The position numbers and the translations under genes are program-made. Below the pieces are notes generated by a model. The model did not search any database. It saw only the letters and a program-made list of their open reading frames with translations, and was not told the DNA's origin. From contig JAINUG010000048.1 in assembly GCA_029706075.1 (NCBI GenBank), forward strand, positions 2,846,501-2,910,500: DNA of 64,000 nt, in the 5' to 3' direction. This DNA is from Aldrovandia affinis. Its lineage: Eukaryota; Chordata; Actinopteri; Notacanthiformes; Halosauridae. Positions 22,930-33,609 of this stretch are shown here, in pieces. Every line of letters begins with the position of its first letter. The stretch's first letter is position 1.

Positions 22930-24304
22930 TGTTAGCGGCAGCCAAATTTGACATTGTTCGGGCGGTGGAGGAGGCGCTTCACTACACGGTCTCACAGGGA
23001 GACGCCGGCCAACCGCCTATTCGTTCCTGAGACCGTCCGGTCTCAAGTACTGGAGTGGGCCCATTCCTCCCGATGGCCTGTCACCCGGGGTTTCACGCAC
23101 CCTAGCCTTTCTTTCGCGTAGGTTTTGGTGGCCCACTATGAGGAACGACACGGTCGAATTCGTGACAGCCTGTGTGCCCTGTGCCCGGTCCAAGTCCTCC
23201 AACGCTCGTCCCAGTGGTCTCCTTCAGCCCTTGGCGGTTCCACGACGCCCATGGTCCCACGTCGCCCTAGACTTTGTGACCGGTCTACCACCATCAGAAG
23301 GTAACACAGTCGTCCTTACGGTGGTAGACCGGTTTTCTAAAAGTGTTCATTTCATTCCCTGCCCAAACTCCCCTCTGCTAAAGAGACCGCAGAACTCATG
23401 ATCAAACATGTTTTTCGCCTCCATGGATTGCCGCAGGAGATGACCTCGGATCGGGGTCCCCAGTTTTCCAGCGGGTTCTGGAGAGCGTTCTGCTCCCTCA
23501 TTGGCGCCAAACCTAACCTCTCTTCCGGTTTCCACCCAGAGACCAATGGCCAGACGGAACGTTACAACCAGGAGTTGGGGAAGGGACTGCGCTGTCTAGC
23601 CGAACAAACCCCTACCACTTGGTCACGCTCCCTGCCCTGGGTGGAGTACGCACACAATTCCCTCCCTGTTTCCTCCACTGGTATGTCTCCTTTTCAGTGC
23701 AGTCTAGGGTACCAACCTCCTCTATTTCCAGAGGAGGAGAGAGAGGTGGAGGTGCCATCTGCCAAACTTTTTGTGAATAGAGCCCAGAAGACTTGGAGGA
23801 GAGCGCGTGCCACCCTGCTTCGTCATGTCTCGGCTATGAAGAGCCAGGCCGACCGCCGCCGCCGCCTGCTCCTCACTACAGAGTCGGTCAGAAAGTTTGG
23901 CTATCTGCTAAAGACATTCCCTGCGTAGTTTGTGTAAAAAATTATCCCCCAGATTTATTGGTCCCTACTCCATTGTTCGTGTTATCACCCCTCAGCCATA
24001 CAGTTGCGCCTCCCTCCTCCCCTACGCCGCATCCACCCTGTGTTTCACGTGTCTCGTCTTAAACCCTATGTTGTCTCCCGTTTTAGCCCTCCTGTCCGCA
24101 CCCCACCTCCCCGGCTCATCGAAGGGGGCCCAGTCTACACTGTTCGCCGCCTGCTGGATGTCCCGCAGGGGCCGTGGTCGCCAATTTCTGGTGGATTGGG
24201 AGGGTATGGTCCCGAGGAACGCAGTTGGGTACCTGAGAGACACATATCGTCGACCCCTCCCTAATCCAGGAATTCCTGTCTCGGCATCCAGTACAGGTTG
24301 GTGA
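22930..24304 (+). pseudogene. gypsy integrase with chromodomain-like tail, frameshifted
   Basis: Bases 23,138-23,401 give CVPCARSK (the CC half of the zinc-binding domain) and [15 protein letters not shown] with the first catalytic Asp. Bases 23,398-23,928 give MTSDRGPQFSSGFWRAF (second Asp) and GFHPETNGQTERYNQELG (catalytic Glu). After a shift, 24,004-24,264 encode FHVSRLKPYVV and a YTVRRLLDVPQG segment like the chromodomain of fish chromoviruses, which is thought to guide insertion into chromatin. The HH half of the zinc domain is damaged by stops near 23,090-23,130. Confidence 0.9.
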
Positions 24305-24332
24305 TCCGCCAGGTGGCGTCCCTAGGGGGTAC

Positions 24333-24714
24333 TGTCACGTCTCGTGTTCGTGTTTCCCCTAACTAGCGTTTGTAGTTTGTTCCATGTTTCCTTGGTGTCT
24401 GGTCCGTGTTTTTACTTTCGCTTACCTGTTCCAGTCTCGTCAGTGTATTATCTGTTTCACCTGTTTCTCGTTATGTCTGATGTGGTTAACTGTTCATTTC
24501 CTGATTGTCTCGTTATTGTATTATCGTTTCCACTTAAATCCTCATGTGCCTGATTGCAGTCAGCTGCATTCATGTTTATTCCTGATTGTTTCTCGTTATG
24601 TCTAAATGTATTTAAGCTGTGTGTTTTCCCATGTTCGTTGCCAGATTGTCTTGTGCTTTGCGTTATGCTCACATTACTCTCCCGCGTTATCTCTGTTTCC
24701 CAGCGTTTTGTTGC

Positions 24715-24750
<36 letters not shown>

Positions 24751-25027
24751 CTTGTGCTCCAGTGTTCGTCAGTACCCCAGTCTCGTTCCCGCTCCTCCCT
24801 GTGTTCCCTGGACTGCCTTCTCGTTTTCGACCTTCGCCTGCCCACTGACCACGCCTTGCCTGCCCCTGATACCCCTGAAGCCCGCAACGAACTCTGCCTG
24901 TCCCCGACCATCCTTTGGATCTCTGCATTGCCCTGATTACTCCTGCCTGACCTTTGCCTGTTCACCGAATAAAAGAAGTTTCTGCATTTCTGGGTCCGCG
25001 CCTGGTTTTCTGGTCCCTGCCGTGACA
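24333..25027 (+). repeat. 3' LTR with short hexamer tract
   Basis: It is preceded by the purine run AGGGGGTAC, a candidate polypurine tract. It is 54 bases shorter than the 5' LTR because the CGTGTT tract at 24,717-24,746 has only five perfect units, followed by CGTGCT and TGTGCT. AATAAA is at 24,968-24,973. Confidence 0.95.
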
Positions 25028-25032
25028 GAAAC

Positions 25033-25466
25033 GCAAGACACGGACTGGGAATAATACAAACACATAGACAATAAACGACCTGGGAGATCAGGCAGACACG
25101 TGCATAGTTAGAAGGGGAGGAATGCAAAGAGAGAATCTGCGTGCGATTGAAAAGAAAAGTGAAAAGCTAACAGGGATAGGATAATGAGAGAGAATGACAG
25201 CGATAGTCAGAAGCGTGAGATAATTAGTGATTAGTAGTGTTAGTAACTTAATCTAAATCCCTAATGTTAGTAGATTAGTGGGTTAGTACTATATACATCT
25301 AACTAATATATACAAAGTGAAATATAGAAAGTAAGAAGGAAGAAAACGAGATAATAAGCTAAGACGGAAAAAAACAGAAATGTAGAACTTCCCGAAGTGC
25401 ATGACAAGACAAGGAGTGGATCTCGAAATAACAGGAACGATGACAGACGGGGACCAGAACGTGACA
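25033..25466 (-). mobile_element. Older minus-strand LTR, right half (tentative)
   Basis: On the minus strand this begins TGTCACGTTCTGGTCC at 25,466, resembling the TGTCACG start of the gypsy LTRs. It runs through a pyrimidine-rich stretch to the insertion point, after which the sequence would resume at 19,295. No coding capacity. Assignment as one LTR with 18,872-19,295 is inferred. Confidence 0.4.
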
Positions 25467-25574
25467 GAACGATGAAAATTAAATACTGAATAAAGAATAA
25501 TGAATAATGATTAATGAATAATAAACAAAGTACAAAAAACAACAGAACAGACACTCAGAAACATAACAGGATTA

Positions 25575-26369
25575 CCTTGACTATTTCAATGATGATCAAA
25601 GACCACCACCAAGACCAGAAAGAAGGTTGCTTATGGACAGGAGCAACCCACTGAATGATTTGGATGACATACATTTTTGTGACCGTTTCCGTATGTACAA
25701 AGACAATGCAGCTGAAATAATTTGTTTGCTTCAGCCAAAGCTTTCATGTGACTCAGTAAGGGGAACCCCTATCCCTCCCTCCTTATCACCTTGAGGTTTT
25801 TGGCATGTGGAACCTTCCATCGTGAAACAGGGGATTTGTGTGGTGTAAGTGAATCAACTGTGTGCAAAATAGTACACAAAGTCTGCAATGCTATATGTGA
25901 ACTGAAAGGCAATTACATCAAGTTCCCCAATGCTGCTGACCAGGCCACCTACAAGGTAGAGTTCTATGAATATGGGAACTTCCCTGGAGTAATTGGCTGT
26001 ATTGATGGATGTCATATTCCCATTAAGTGTCCCTCTACAGTGGATGCTGAGGAGTTCAGGAATCGTAAAAACTGCTTTTCAATAAATGTACAAGGTGCGT
26101 GCACTCCCACTATGCAGTTCTCCAACATTGTTGCACGTTGGAAAGGTGCAACTCATGACTCAAGGATTTTCCAAAACTCCTCTTTGTATGTTCAGTTTGA
26201 AGCGGGACAACATAGTGGAATCCTACTTGGTGACAGTGGGTATGCACAGACAAACTTCTTGTTCACCCCCTATCTTCATCCAGTCAGACCTGAGCAACAG
26301 CGCTACAACCAAGCTCATATCCACACCAGAGGGCTAGTAGAGCGCATGTTTGGTAAAACAAACAATTAA
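25575..26369 (+). pseudogene. PIF/Harbinger transposase (HARBI1-like), one frameshift
   Basis: Bases about 25,600-25,790 encode the N-terminal part (MDRSNPLNDLDDIHFCDRFR) in one frame. The main frame 25,791-26,369 then encodes a DDE_Tnp_4 nuclease of 192 residues. HTH-like GVSESTVCKIVHKVC lies near residue 18. Catalytic residues are all visible: Asp72 in GCIDGCHIP, Asp148 in LLGDSGY and Glu184 in LVERMFG. The family cuts transposon ends and duplicates a 3-bp target. The frame is broken between the two parts, and the ORF stops soon after the Glu. Terminal repeats were not located. Confidence 0.88.
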
Positions 26370-26735
26370 GACCGGATTGGTCAAAGCCATTTTTAGAAAC
26401 AGGTAAACATGGTCCCAGAGCCTCCCAGCAGTATTATGGAAAATTAGGGCATCCCACACCATACTACACATTTAAGCCTACATTGAAAGGTCCATACGAT
26501 GTATTGCTTGCCATAGTATGTGTAGGAAATAAATCAGGGTAGAAGTGGAAACACGTCATAATAACATTAAACAAAATAGAAAGAGCAGGGCAAAGAAAAT
26601 AGTAAAACAACATAGTAGAAAAAAAAGTACAGAGCGATCACAGGTATCATTGGATAAAAGCAAAATACAGAGCGAGATTAATATCCTCATTATATTACAA
26701 CAAAGTGTTAACAACAAAGTAGTCAAGAACAGTTT

Positions 26736-27345
26736 AGCTGAAAGCCACCCTAGAGGGAAGTACAATTCCAGGTGCTAGGAGCAACCACATAGTTAAACTA
26801 GGACCCTGTAGGTAAATCTGTAGCCACAATTCAAAGGCAGCAATAAAACAATCCTCAGGCAGGTCGTTCCAAAGGCTAGGGGCTCTACTGGCAAAGGCTC
26901 GATCACCTTTAGTCGTTAGTCTAGACCTTGGAACAACCAAAAGGGCCCTACAAAGGGTATCTCTAGAAAGTAGGTGGGCAAGCTCCATCTCGGAAGAGGT
27001 GGATCATCGCTGGCCTCTGGGAATTAGCTTGCCCCGTAGTAATGGGCATTGAACTTGTAGGGGAGGGTGAATTGAAAGAAATAGAGTGTATAATTGGCTA
27101 CCAAATTGGGAGAAAAACACGGAAGAAAATCAGAAACAACAAAAAAAAAGCAAAAAACGTGATCAGTAAAATCTTAAAATCAATTCTAAAACTAACTGGT
27201 AACCAGTATAAGGAGGTTAAGATTGGGGTGATGTGATCTGTTCTCTTAGTTCTGGTTAAAAGCCTGGCTGCTGCATTTTGGACTATCTGCAGACAAGAGA
27301 GGGATTTCTGATGGAGGGAAGAATATCAGGAGTTACAGTAGTCTA
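26736..27345 (-). mobile_element. LINE ORF2 C-terminus with a SINE inserted in it
   Basis: On the minus strand 27,345-27,190 encodes QNAAARLLTRTKRTDHITPI and then LTSLYWLPVSF. After an interruption, 26,988-26,736 encodes VPRSRLTTKGDRAFASRAPS and LWNDLPEDC. Both are hallmark C-terminal LINE segments. The interrupting 26,990-27,150 block is a separate repeat (next entry). Confidence 0.8.
26990..27150 (+). mobile_element. SINE-like repeat, plus-strand copy
   Basis: GTATAATTGGCTACCAAATT followed by GGGAGAAAAACA matches, in reverse orientation, the block at 41,880-41,945 (TTTCTCCCAGTTTAGTAGCC, then AATTATACCCTC). It ends in an A-rich run near 27,130-27,155. It sits inside a LINE remnant. Confidence 0.6.
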
Positions 27346-27479
27346 AGTGAGAGGAAATAAAAGGATGGATGACTTTTTTTGTTTAGATTTTTTAAATCAA
27401 AGTTTAGGTCAGAGTCAAATACTGCCCCTAGTATCACACCACCACTGGTTTCTCACCAGCATCCCTCACGCTAGGCCAG

Positions 27480-28352
27480 GAGCTACAGCTTCCCCTAGAC
27501 AGGCTCCGGCCTCACACAGCTCCTGCCTCCCCTGCTTCTGCCCACAGCACGGTCTCCTCTCACCAGCGGCGGATAAAACAGCACTATGACACATCTAGGA
27601 GAGTAAAAGCGCCCAACTTTGGCCCCTCAGATTGGGTCAGAATTAGACGACTCCATCGTGATCACAAGCTCAGCTCCTTTTGGTCATCGCCCATACAGAT
27701 CCACAGTCAGCTCAGGCCTGCCACCTTCCACCTTACTGATGGTTTCAGGTGGCATGCCAGCCATCTCCACAAGGTGTCAGCTCTGCCAGCATCAGCCACT
27801 GACACTTCTAACCCCCAGCCTTATCTGCAGAGTGGCTGGATGCATCAGCTGCCCTGCCGTCCACCACTGGGGTTGGAGCCCCAGACATACAGCCACCTGC
27901 AGAAGAACCTCATTCATGGCCTGTGCAGGTACAGTCCTGGCCGGAATGTTTCAGGGACTATGTCACTGAGTTTTACCCTTGAATGTTAAAAAATGGGTGA
28001 ATACTGTTAATTGTGTTGGTTGATTCATGTACGGTATCACTGGCTCACATGTTTTAGTGTAGCCTACCATTGTATCTTATTGCTGTTCAGTGGTAAACTT
28101 TCTCAGTGTTTCAGTACGCACTGTACAGTGTCTCATGGTTCTGTTGTCTGTGCAATGTAATTATGAGCAGGTTTTTTTCCTCGGAAGGGGGGAGAAATGT
28201 TATGTCCATTCAATATGGCATTTACGGTAATGCTGGAACATGTGGTTGCTAGGCAATGTGGTAGTGGGTGAAGCCATGGGCATGAGAGATAATAAAGCAA
28301 GAGTATACTGAATGCAAATGTGGTGTCCCGGTTATATCTTCAAACATAATAC
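27480..28352 (+). mobile_element. Second gypsy-type element, 3' remnant with LTR
   Basis: Bases 27,555-27,770 encode, in shifting frames, RRIKQHYDTSRRVKAPNFGP and DWVRIRRLHRDHKL, then a FHLTDGFRWHASHLHKV segment. These resemble the C-terminal integrase region of a fish gypsy element. About 430 bases further a GGAAGGGGGGAGAA purine tract precedes TGTTATGTCC at 28,198, the likely start of an LTR of about 155 bases ending near CAAACATAAT (28,341-28,350), with an AATAAA-like ATAATAAAGC inside. The 5' part is missing. Confidence 0.7.
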
Positions 28353-30296
28353 CCTGCTTCCCCTTAGGTTCCGCAATGGGACCAAACCCTAGTTCTGCAG
28401 GTGCTGTGTGGTCACCTTTCAAACCCTTACACCCATTTGAGTTGTGGATTTTATTAAAATGGCGTTGTTGCTGGCATTGGTGTCAACAAACAAGTGGCCA
28501 ATCTCTGCACTTTCTGTTCACCCCACCTGCGTCTCCCTCAATAGGGAACCACTGTCAAAGCAGAGGTTTTCTCTCACTGGATTACTGATGCGATTATACT
28601 AACTTAAGAGGATGGTGGCAAAGAGCTTACCCCTAGCCTTTGGGCGCACCCAACTAGGGGGAATGCTACTTCATGCGCTTTCTATAAAGGGGTCTTTTTG
28701 GAGGACATCAAGGCAGCGTTATGGAACTTGCCTTGCGGTTTTGTCCATTTCTACCTCACTGATACCACTGGTAATACTTTCTCCCACTCTGTCCTCAGTT
28801 CAGGGTCTTCACAGACCTCGCCAGACTGAGGTGGATCAGAGAGCTATCCTGTTATATAACATGCCCTGTTCAGTTCAGAGTGCTATAGTGGCCCGCTATC
28901 TATTATGGTGTCCGGGCACCCTATAGTGGGTTCCCTTCATACTGCATTGAAATGTAATGCTTGCTGGTTATGCTTGGATATTGGCCTGCATTGTAAAATT
29001 ATAGCAGGGCCTGGTGCACCCCTCTTCATTTATCTCCCTTCCTGGCATGTGTGCTAGCGTAATGGTGGCACAATGGAAGTTTCTTTAAGAATTGGTTTAG
29101 AATATTTTGCAGGACTGTTGGAAACATACAGTAACTTTTCCTGCTACTGTACACAGACGCGCAAAACCAAATTCATATTATTGCCAAATATCCTGTATAA
29201 CTGGTGTGGTAGCCTACATGGTTCTGAGGGGCAGGCAGCAATTTCCAGAAAACGTGCTCATCTACTTGTCTGCTTGTCTAAGTTAAGGATGAACTTTAAA
29301 AAATCGCATTTTAATGCTGATTATATTTTGTTTCATTTAAAATAATAAGGTGTGAATAATTGTGACATATAATTTCCCAATTTTTGAACATGCAATATAG
29401 CTCATTGCCTATATTATTTATTTCATACAACCTCCTTTGCTTTTAATCTTTATCAGGGGTGTGAATAATTTTCAGGGTGCTTTGGCATAATTTCAGCAAA
29501 ACCTAGGATATGGCAGAATGATGTAATATTGAAAGTGATAAAAAAAAGAATATGTAACATCAATATGACGAAAAAATATGCTGAAAAGACTGATAAGACG
29601 TCACTGAAAATTGCGTATATTTTATTATTTATGTAGCTAACCAGATTTATACAATAAAATAATATGTAAAACTACTAGTACTAGTATTGTAAGTATTGTT
29701 TCAGTATTGTTTCAGTTAAGGTTGCAGCAGTCTGATTTTATGATTTCATTTTTTTTTTAAAGCAAACCTGTCAAGTTAGCTGGCTTTATTAGAAAAATTG
29801 AATATTCATTGGAACTCACAGGAAGACACTACATAGCCTCCTATATAGAATAAAGAAAGATCAAAACGCATAAAAGAAGATAAAAACGGGAACTGGGTAT
29901 CGAACCACGGTATAGCATGGACCGATTTTAACATGGTTGAGGTGTGGATGACGTCATTGCTTATACACTATAATTTTCATATCTAAAAAACGTAACTGCA
30001 CAAACGATTTTTACGGCACAAACCGGCGTAGACGATAGAAATGATTTATTCATTTTTGTGATGAATTGGTGCCACCTTCACGGAGGTCCATTAAGGGCAG
30101 TAAAATTGACACCCGTGGAGGACTGACTGTAATTTGACTGCAATAGAACCAATTCAGTAAGCTGCATTACCCAACGAAACCACTCAATGTCAGTGCTTGC
30201 ATCCACAGTGATAGTCCCATGTTATACAAAAGAACAAAAAGTAGTTTGAGGCGGAAGTGACGCACCAAGCCTGTGCGGGCAAGCAGGAGAAGGGCA
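28353..30296. other. Unassigned stretch
   Basis: Short frames at 28,376-28,588 and 28,612-28,926 show no recognised domain. The stretch 28,950-29,850 is AT-rich. Bases 29,880-30,020 and 30,050-30,130 resemble unique intergenic DNA. No element or gene is supported. Confidence 0.3.
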
Positions 30297-30623
30297 GTAA
30301 ACAACATAGATATAGGGTAGACGTAGAAGCCTCATTCACTTTGTTCAGATACGTCTGCACGACCGCCATATTGAGGCGGGCAAGATCCGCGTCGAAATAA
30401 ACATGTCTATCGAGAGAGGCAGACTTGCCCAGATAAAATCTACTGTCACTCGCTTAATTCTGAACCACTTTTGGTGAAATTTGGCTTCTTATAAACGTGG
30501 GAAATTTCTGCATAACATGTAGGTTACTTGATTTACAAATTTCACATGTGTTGAGTTTCCTCAACGATTTTCCGCAGAACCTGGCTGTGAACACGGTACG
30601 AAGATGTATTCGCCTATGCAAAA

Positions 30624-30703
30624 ATGCCACAAAGTTGTGCAGCATTTGGCTGTACAAATAAGAGGAACCATAGAAGCAAGGCTCGTGAGATAACTTTCCA
30701 CAA
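30624..30703 (+). pseudogene. First exon of a THAP zinc-finger protein inside the P-like element
   Basis: ATG at 30,624 opens MPQSCAAFGCTNKRNHRSKA and continues to ITFHK. This is the N-terminal half of a THAP domain, a C2CH DNA-binding zinc finger, with Cys5 and Cys10 in place. A good splice donor (GTAAGT at 30,704) follows, where many THAP genes have an intron. The remaining exons, including the second half of the C2CH finger, are not found in the element. THAP domains are the end-binding domains of P-type transposases. Confidence 0.7.
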
Positions 30704-30870
30704 GTAAGTGGCTACAGTCATCTATTTCGCTGTCTTATTTGTATATTGTAATTGACAAATGTGTGTGTGTGCGTCTGTGTTGGGGGACGATGCGGTAATA
30801 AATGGATAAATCCACACCGTACGTGGCTTCCGCAACACCTGTGTCTGTGACAGTTAACCTAGATCTAGAC

Positions 30871-31202
30871 CAGGGGTGTCAAACTCATTCCATCGTGGGC
30901 CGAGTGTATGCAGGTTTTTGTTGCAACCAGTGCACTACACCACTACTTCACTAATTAGCTTCATTCTTCAACCAAGGAGGGGAACTAATTGAAATCACCT
31001 GGTGTTGTGGTCATAGGCGCCGATTTATGTTTCTGCCCGTGGGTGCCGCGCAGCGTATGCTAGGTGGAGTTTGCTATCAAATCAATGTAAAAAACCTCGG
31101 CCTTCTCCGTGGGTGCTCGGGCCCCGGAGCACCCACGGGATCGGCGCCTATGGTTGTGGTGTCATTCCCTCGGCCCACGATGGAATGAGTTTGACACCCC
31201 TG
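30871..31202. mobile_element. hAT-like MITE nested in the P-like element
   Basis: The left end CAGGGGTGTCAAACTCATTC and right end GAATGAGTTTGACACCCCTG are exact inverted repeats, with CATCGTGGGCCGAG continuing the match. The perfect 8-bp duplication ATCTAGAC flanks it (30,863-30,870 and 31,203-31,210). These fit a hAT MITE. It carries no coding region and is itself interrupted at 31,012. Confidence 0.92.
31012..31152. mobile_element. Small palindromic element nested in the hAT-like MITE
   Basis: The left end CATAGGCGCCGAT and right end ATCGGCGCCTATG are inverted repeats, and CCGTGGGTGC recurs inverted as GCACCCACGG inside. The 8-bp duplication GTTGTGGT flanks it exactly (31,004-31,011 and 31,153-31,160). 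At 141 bases it is non-coding and would fold into a hairpin. Confidence 0.88.
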
Positions 31203-31688
31203 ATCTAGACCATATTTAGGAAGAACTGGAAATAAGTTATGAACTGACGGACAAATGCCATTACAAGTTTTGCAGTAAGGATGAATATCAGAGGACAGTT
31301 CCGCATCTGCTCCTTTGCATCCCATACCAGAGAACACGATACATTCTATACAGTGCACACAATTTCACAATGAATATGATGTTACAACAGCTGGCAATGC
31401 AAATTAAAGTGTTTTAGTCAATTGTGTATTCCATTTAAATGTATTAAAAGCAGTAACTGTTATACAGAAATGTCCCACGTTTATAACAAGCCAAATGTCA
31501 CGAAAATTGGTTGAGAATTAAGCGAGTTACAGTAGATTTTATCAGGGGAAGTCTGCATCTTTCAATACACATGCGTTTGTTTAGACGCGGATCTTGCCCG
31601 CCCCAATATGGCGGCCGTGCAGACGTATCGCTACAACATACAACAGCAGCCAATGCGGCATCTACGTATTTATATCTATGGTAAACAA

Positions 31689-32560
31689 CACATCGTAGTA
31701 GCTAGCTTTGTTGCAATTTTAAATAGATTTATCGGAAGTCAACGATGGCATCTTCAGAATCAAGCTGACGATGCTGCTTTAGCTCTGAACCGCATTAAGC
31801 CATTGCGGCAAAAACCATTTTCAAAGATGTTTGGCGGAAAAGGTGAAGGGGAAGCAGTGTTGGTGGAACCAGTGTTTTGATTCAGCTGGAATGTTGACAG
31901 TTACTTTTTAACTTTTAGTATTTATTGATAAGTTAAATGGGAAGTGAATACATTCATTTGTTAGGGTATATCTTAACTTATTTATATTGAAAATTCTATT
32001 TAAAAAACGTATATTACATAAAAGTTTGTTTATATGACTAATTTTTATTTTGTGTGAGTTTAATAAATGACTATGTATGCAAAAAAATGGCATTTGGTAT
32101 GTGTCTGTGACAGATTGCGACAAGAATCTATGAACCTACTGTATGTGACAGGTTGAAGTGCTACACTGGTGGGTATAAGTGGTTGGGGGTGAGGGTGTGT
32201 GATGGTGTTGCTGGGGGGGTTATATGCAAATAGATGCAAACAGTCACATACAATTAATGAATTGACTAACAGGTATGCCTAAGAGTAAAGTCTCTCCAAA
32301 AAGGCTAATGCCACAGAAAATGAAGACAAAAGGGTATTTTGCTCAAAAGACCAGGTATATTTAATGTAGACATGTAAAACACGTAGACACAGAGACAGTG
32401 TCATTAAATACAAGACGAAAGTTATGCACTCAATGAGTATACTCACACAAATTGCAAAAGCTTTTTGAGACAGAAATTTCACGTTTGAATGCTGACATTG
32501 TTTTGCATCTGAAAAATAGATATATTTACCTCCCAGCACCATCTAAAGAGCTTTCCTGTT
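31689..32560. other. Unassigned flank with one coding-like segment
   Basis: Bases 31,735-31,880 continue an open frame out of the P-like right arm (WHLQNQADDAALALNRIKPL then a Lys/Gly-rich end and TGA). No family is recognised, and the frame before it lies inside the transposon, so a host exon is only a possibility. The rest to 32,560 is AT-rich with no signal. Confidence 0.3.
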
Positions 32561-32589
32561 TGCCATGGTTTCATTTTGAGAATAATTTG

Positions 32590-32900
32590 GAGTCTAGAAC
32601 ATTGCATTGTTTATATAGCCCCTTTCAAGGAACTTTACAGTGAAAGGCGGAAAGTCACCCACCACCAATGTGTAGCACCCACCTGGGTGATGCACAGCAT
32701 CCATTCTGCACCAGATTGGTACACCCACATTCCTAAAAAAGATGTGCCCAACCGCTTGTGGAAGCTGGATCCCCCTTGGATGATGAATGTCCTGAATGTC
32801 TCTATAGGCATCGTGTGGTGTTACTGACGTACCATTGCAGTCCATGGGAGAAAGAAGTTAAACAGTGAAATCCAGGAGGACAGGTGCTTCCATGTATAGT
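32590..32900. repeat. Dispersed repeat containing an ATAGCCCCTTTC-type motif
   Basis: ATATAGCCCCTTTCAAGGAA, then AAGTCACCCACCACC and TGTGTAGCACCCACCTGGGT, form a block that I recall as a recurrent dispersed repeat of fish genomes. A related start (GTATAGCGCTTTTCTAAAAA) occurs near 37,832-37,852. Its class is unknown to me. Confidence 0.4.
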
Positions 32901-33609
32901 GCCACTAGGTGGCAGTGTTTAGACATCTTTATTTTATTATTAGACATCAAATTTATATCATTTTCCACGATCGTGTAGGAGGTTGGAAGAAAGAGTATGT
33001 GTGTGTACTGTACAAAATTATTCACGTCCTTGATAAATATCCCCCCCCCCCATTTCTTTATTTTCTTTAAGATAAAGAGTTTGACTTCTTGTTAGTTTTA
33101 CACACATCTCTTTAAAGAAAGTTTACTCTTTATATCTCTATAAAGAGTGTGTATACATATTCCTTTCCAACAAAAGGATATCGAAATGTAATGTCTTGCT
33201 TCTCCAGGAAATGAGTCAAAGATGCAACAAAAACATCTCCAAATGGGAAAATTCTCTGGTCTTTTCCCTCTTCAAGTGAAGTCTGACAGTGCAGTAAAAC
33301 AACCATGATTCTGTTGATTTGGTTGGTCATCCTTCAAGGCCTTTTTTAGTAATGTTTCAGACATGGGAACCAGTTTATTACTATATTATAACAATATTTT
33401 TTATAAAAAGCTGTATCAGCTAAATGATGTGAAGTAATGGTGCACATGTTCTCCATCTCCCCTCTCATTAAAGTTATCTTGTGCATATTGCGGGCTGTGG
33501 ATAAGTAAGTACCTGTACTGCATCTGTATTCTGATGCCTCTTTTGATGAACACTTTGACGGGAAACTTGACTAAATTGTCAAACTGAATTGCACTGGTCT
33601 GTCTTTACC

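Larger units (their letters stand above)
19296..25027 (+). mobile_element. Full-length Ty3/gypsy (chromovirus-type) LTR retrotransposon
   Basis: Two direct LTRs (19,296-20,044 and 24,333-25,027) begin TGTCACGTC and end CCGTGACA. They are flanked by the 5-bp duplication GAAAC (19,291-19,295 and 25,028-25,032). Between them lie gag, protease, reverse transcriptase, RNase H, integrase and a C-terminal chromodomain-like segment, in the Ty3/gypsy order. No envelope gene is seen. Outside a hexamer tract the LTRs differ by only two substitutions and two single-base indels, which implies a young insertion. The coding region nevertheless has at least six frame breaks. Confidence 0.96.
30305..31680 (+). 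mobile_element. P-like DNA transposon remnant with THAP exon; host of nested elements
   Basis: The ends CATAGATATA and TATATCTATG begin inverted repeats of roughly 210-220 bases (left about 30,305-30,520; right about 31,470-31,680). Shared blocks include ATACGTCTGCAC, GCGGGCAAGATCCGCGTC and AAATCTACTGT. Perfect 8-bp duplications GTAAACAA flank it (30,297-30,304 and 31,681-31,688). P elements and hAT elements both make 8-bp duplications. The THAP-type exon inside favours the P superfamily. No transposase catalytic core remains. Confidence 0.85.
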
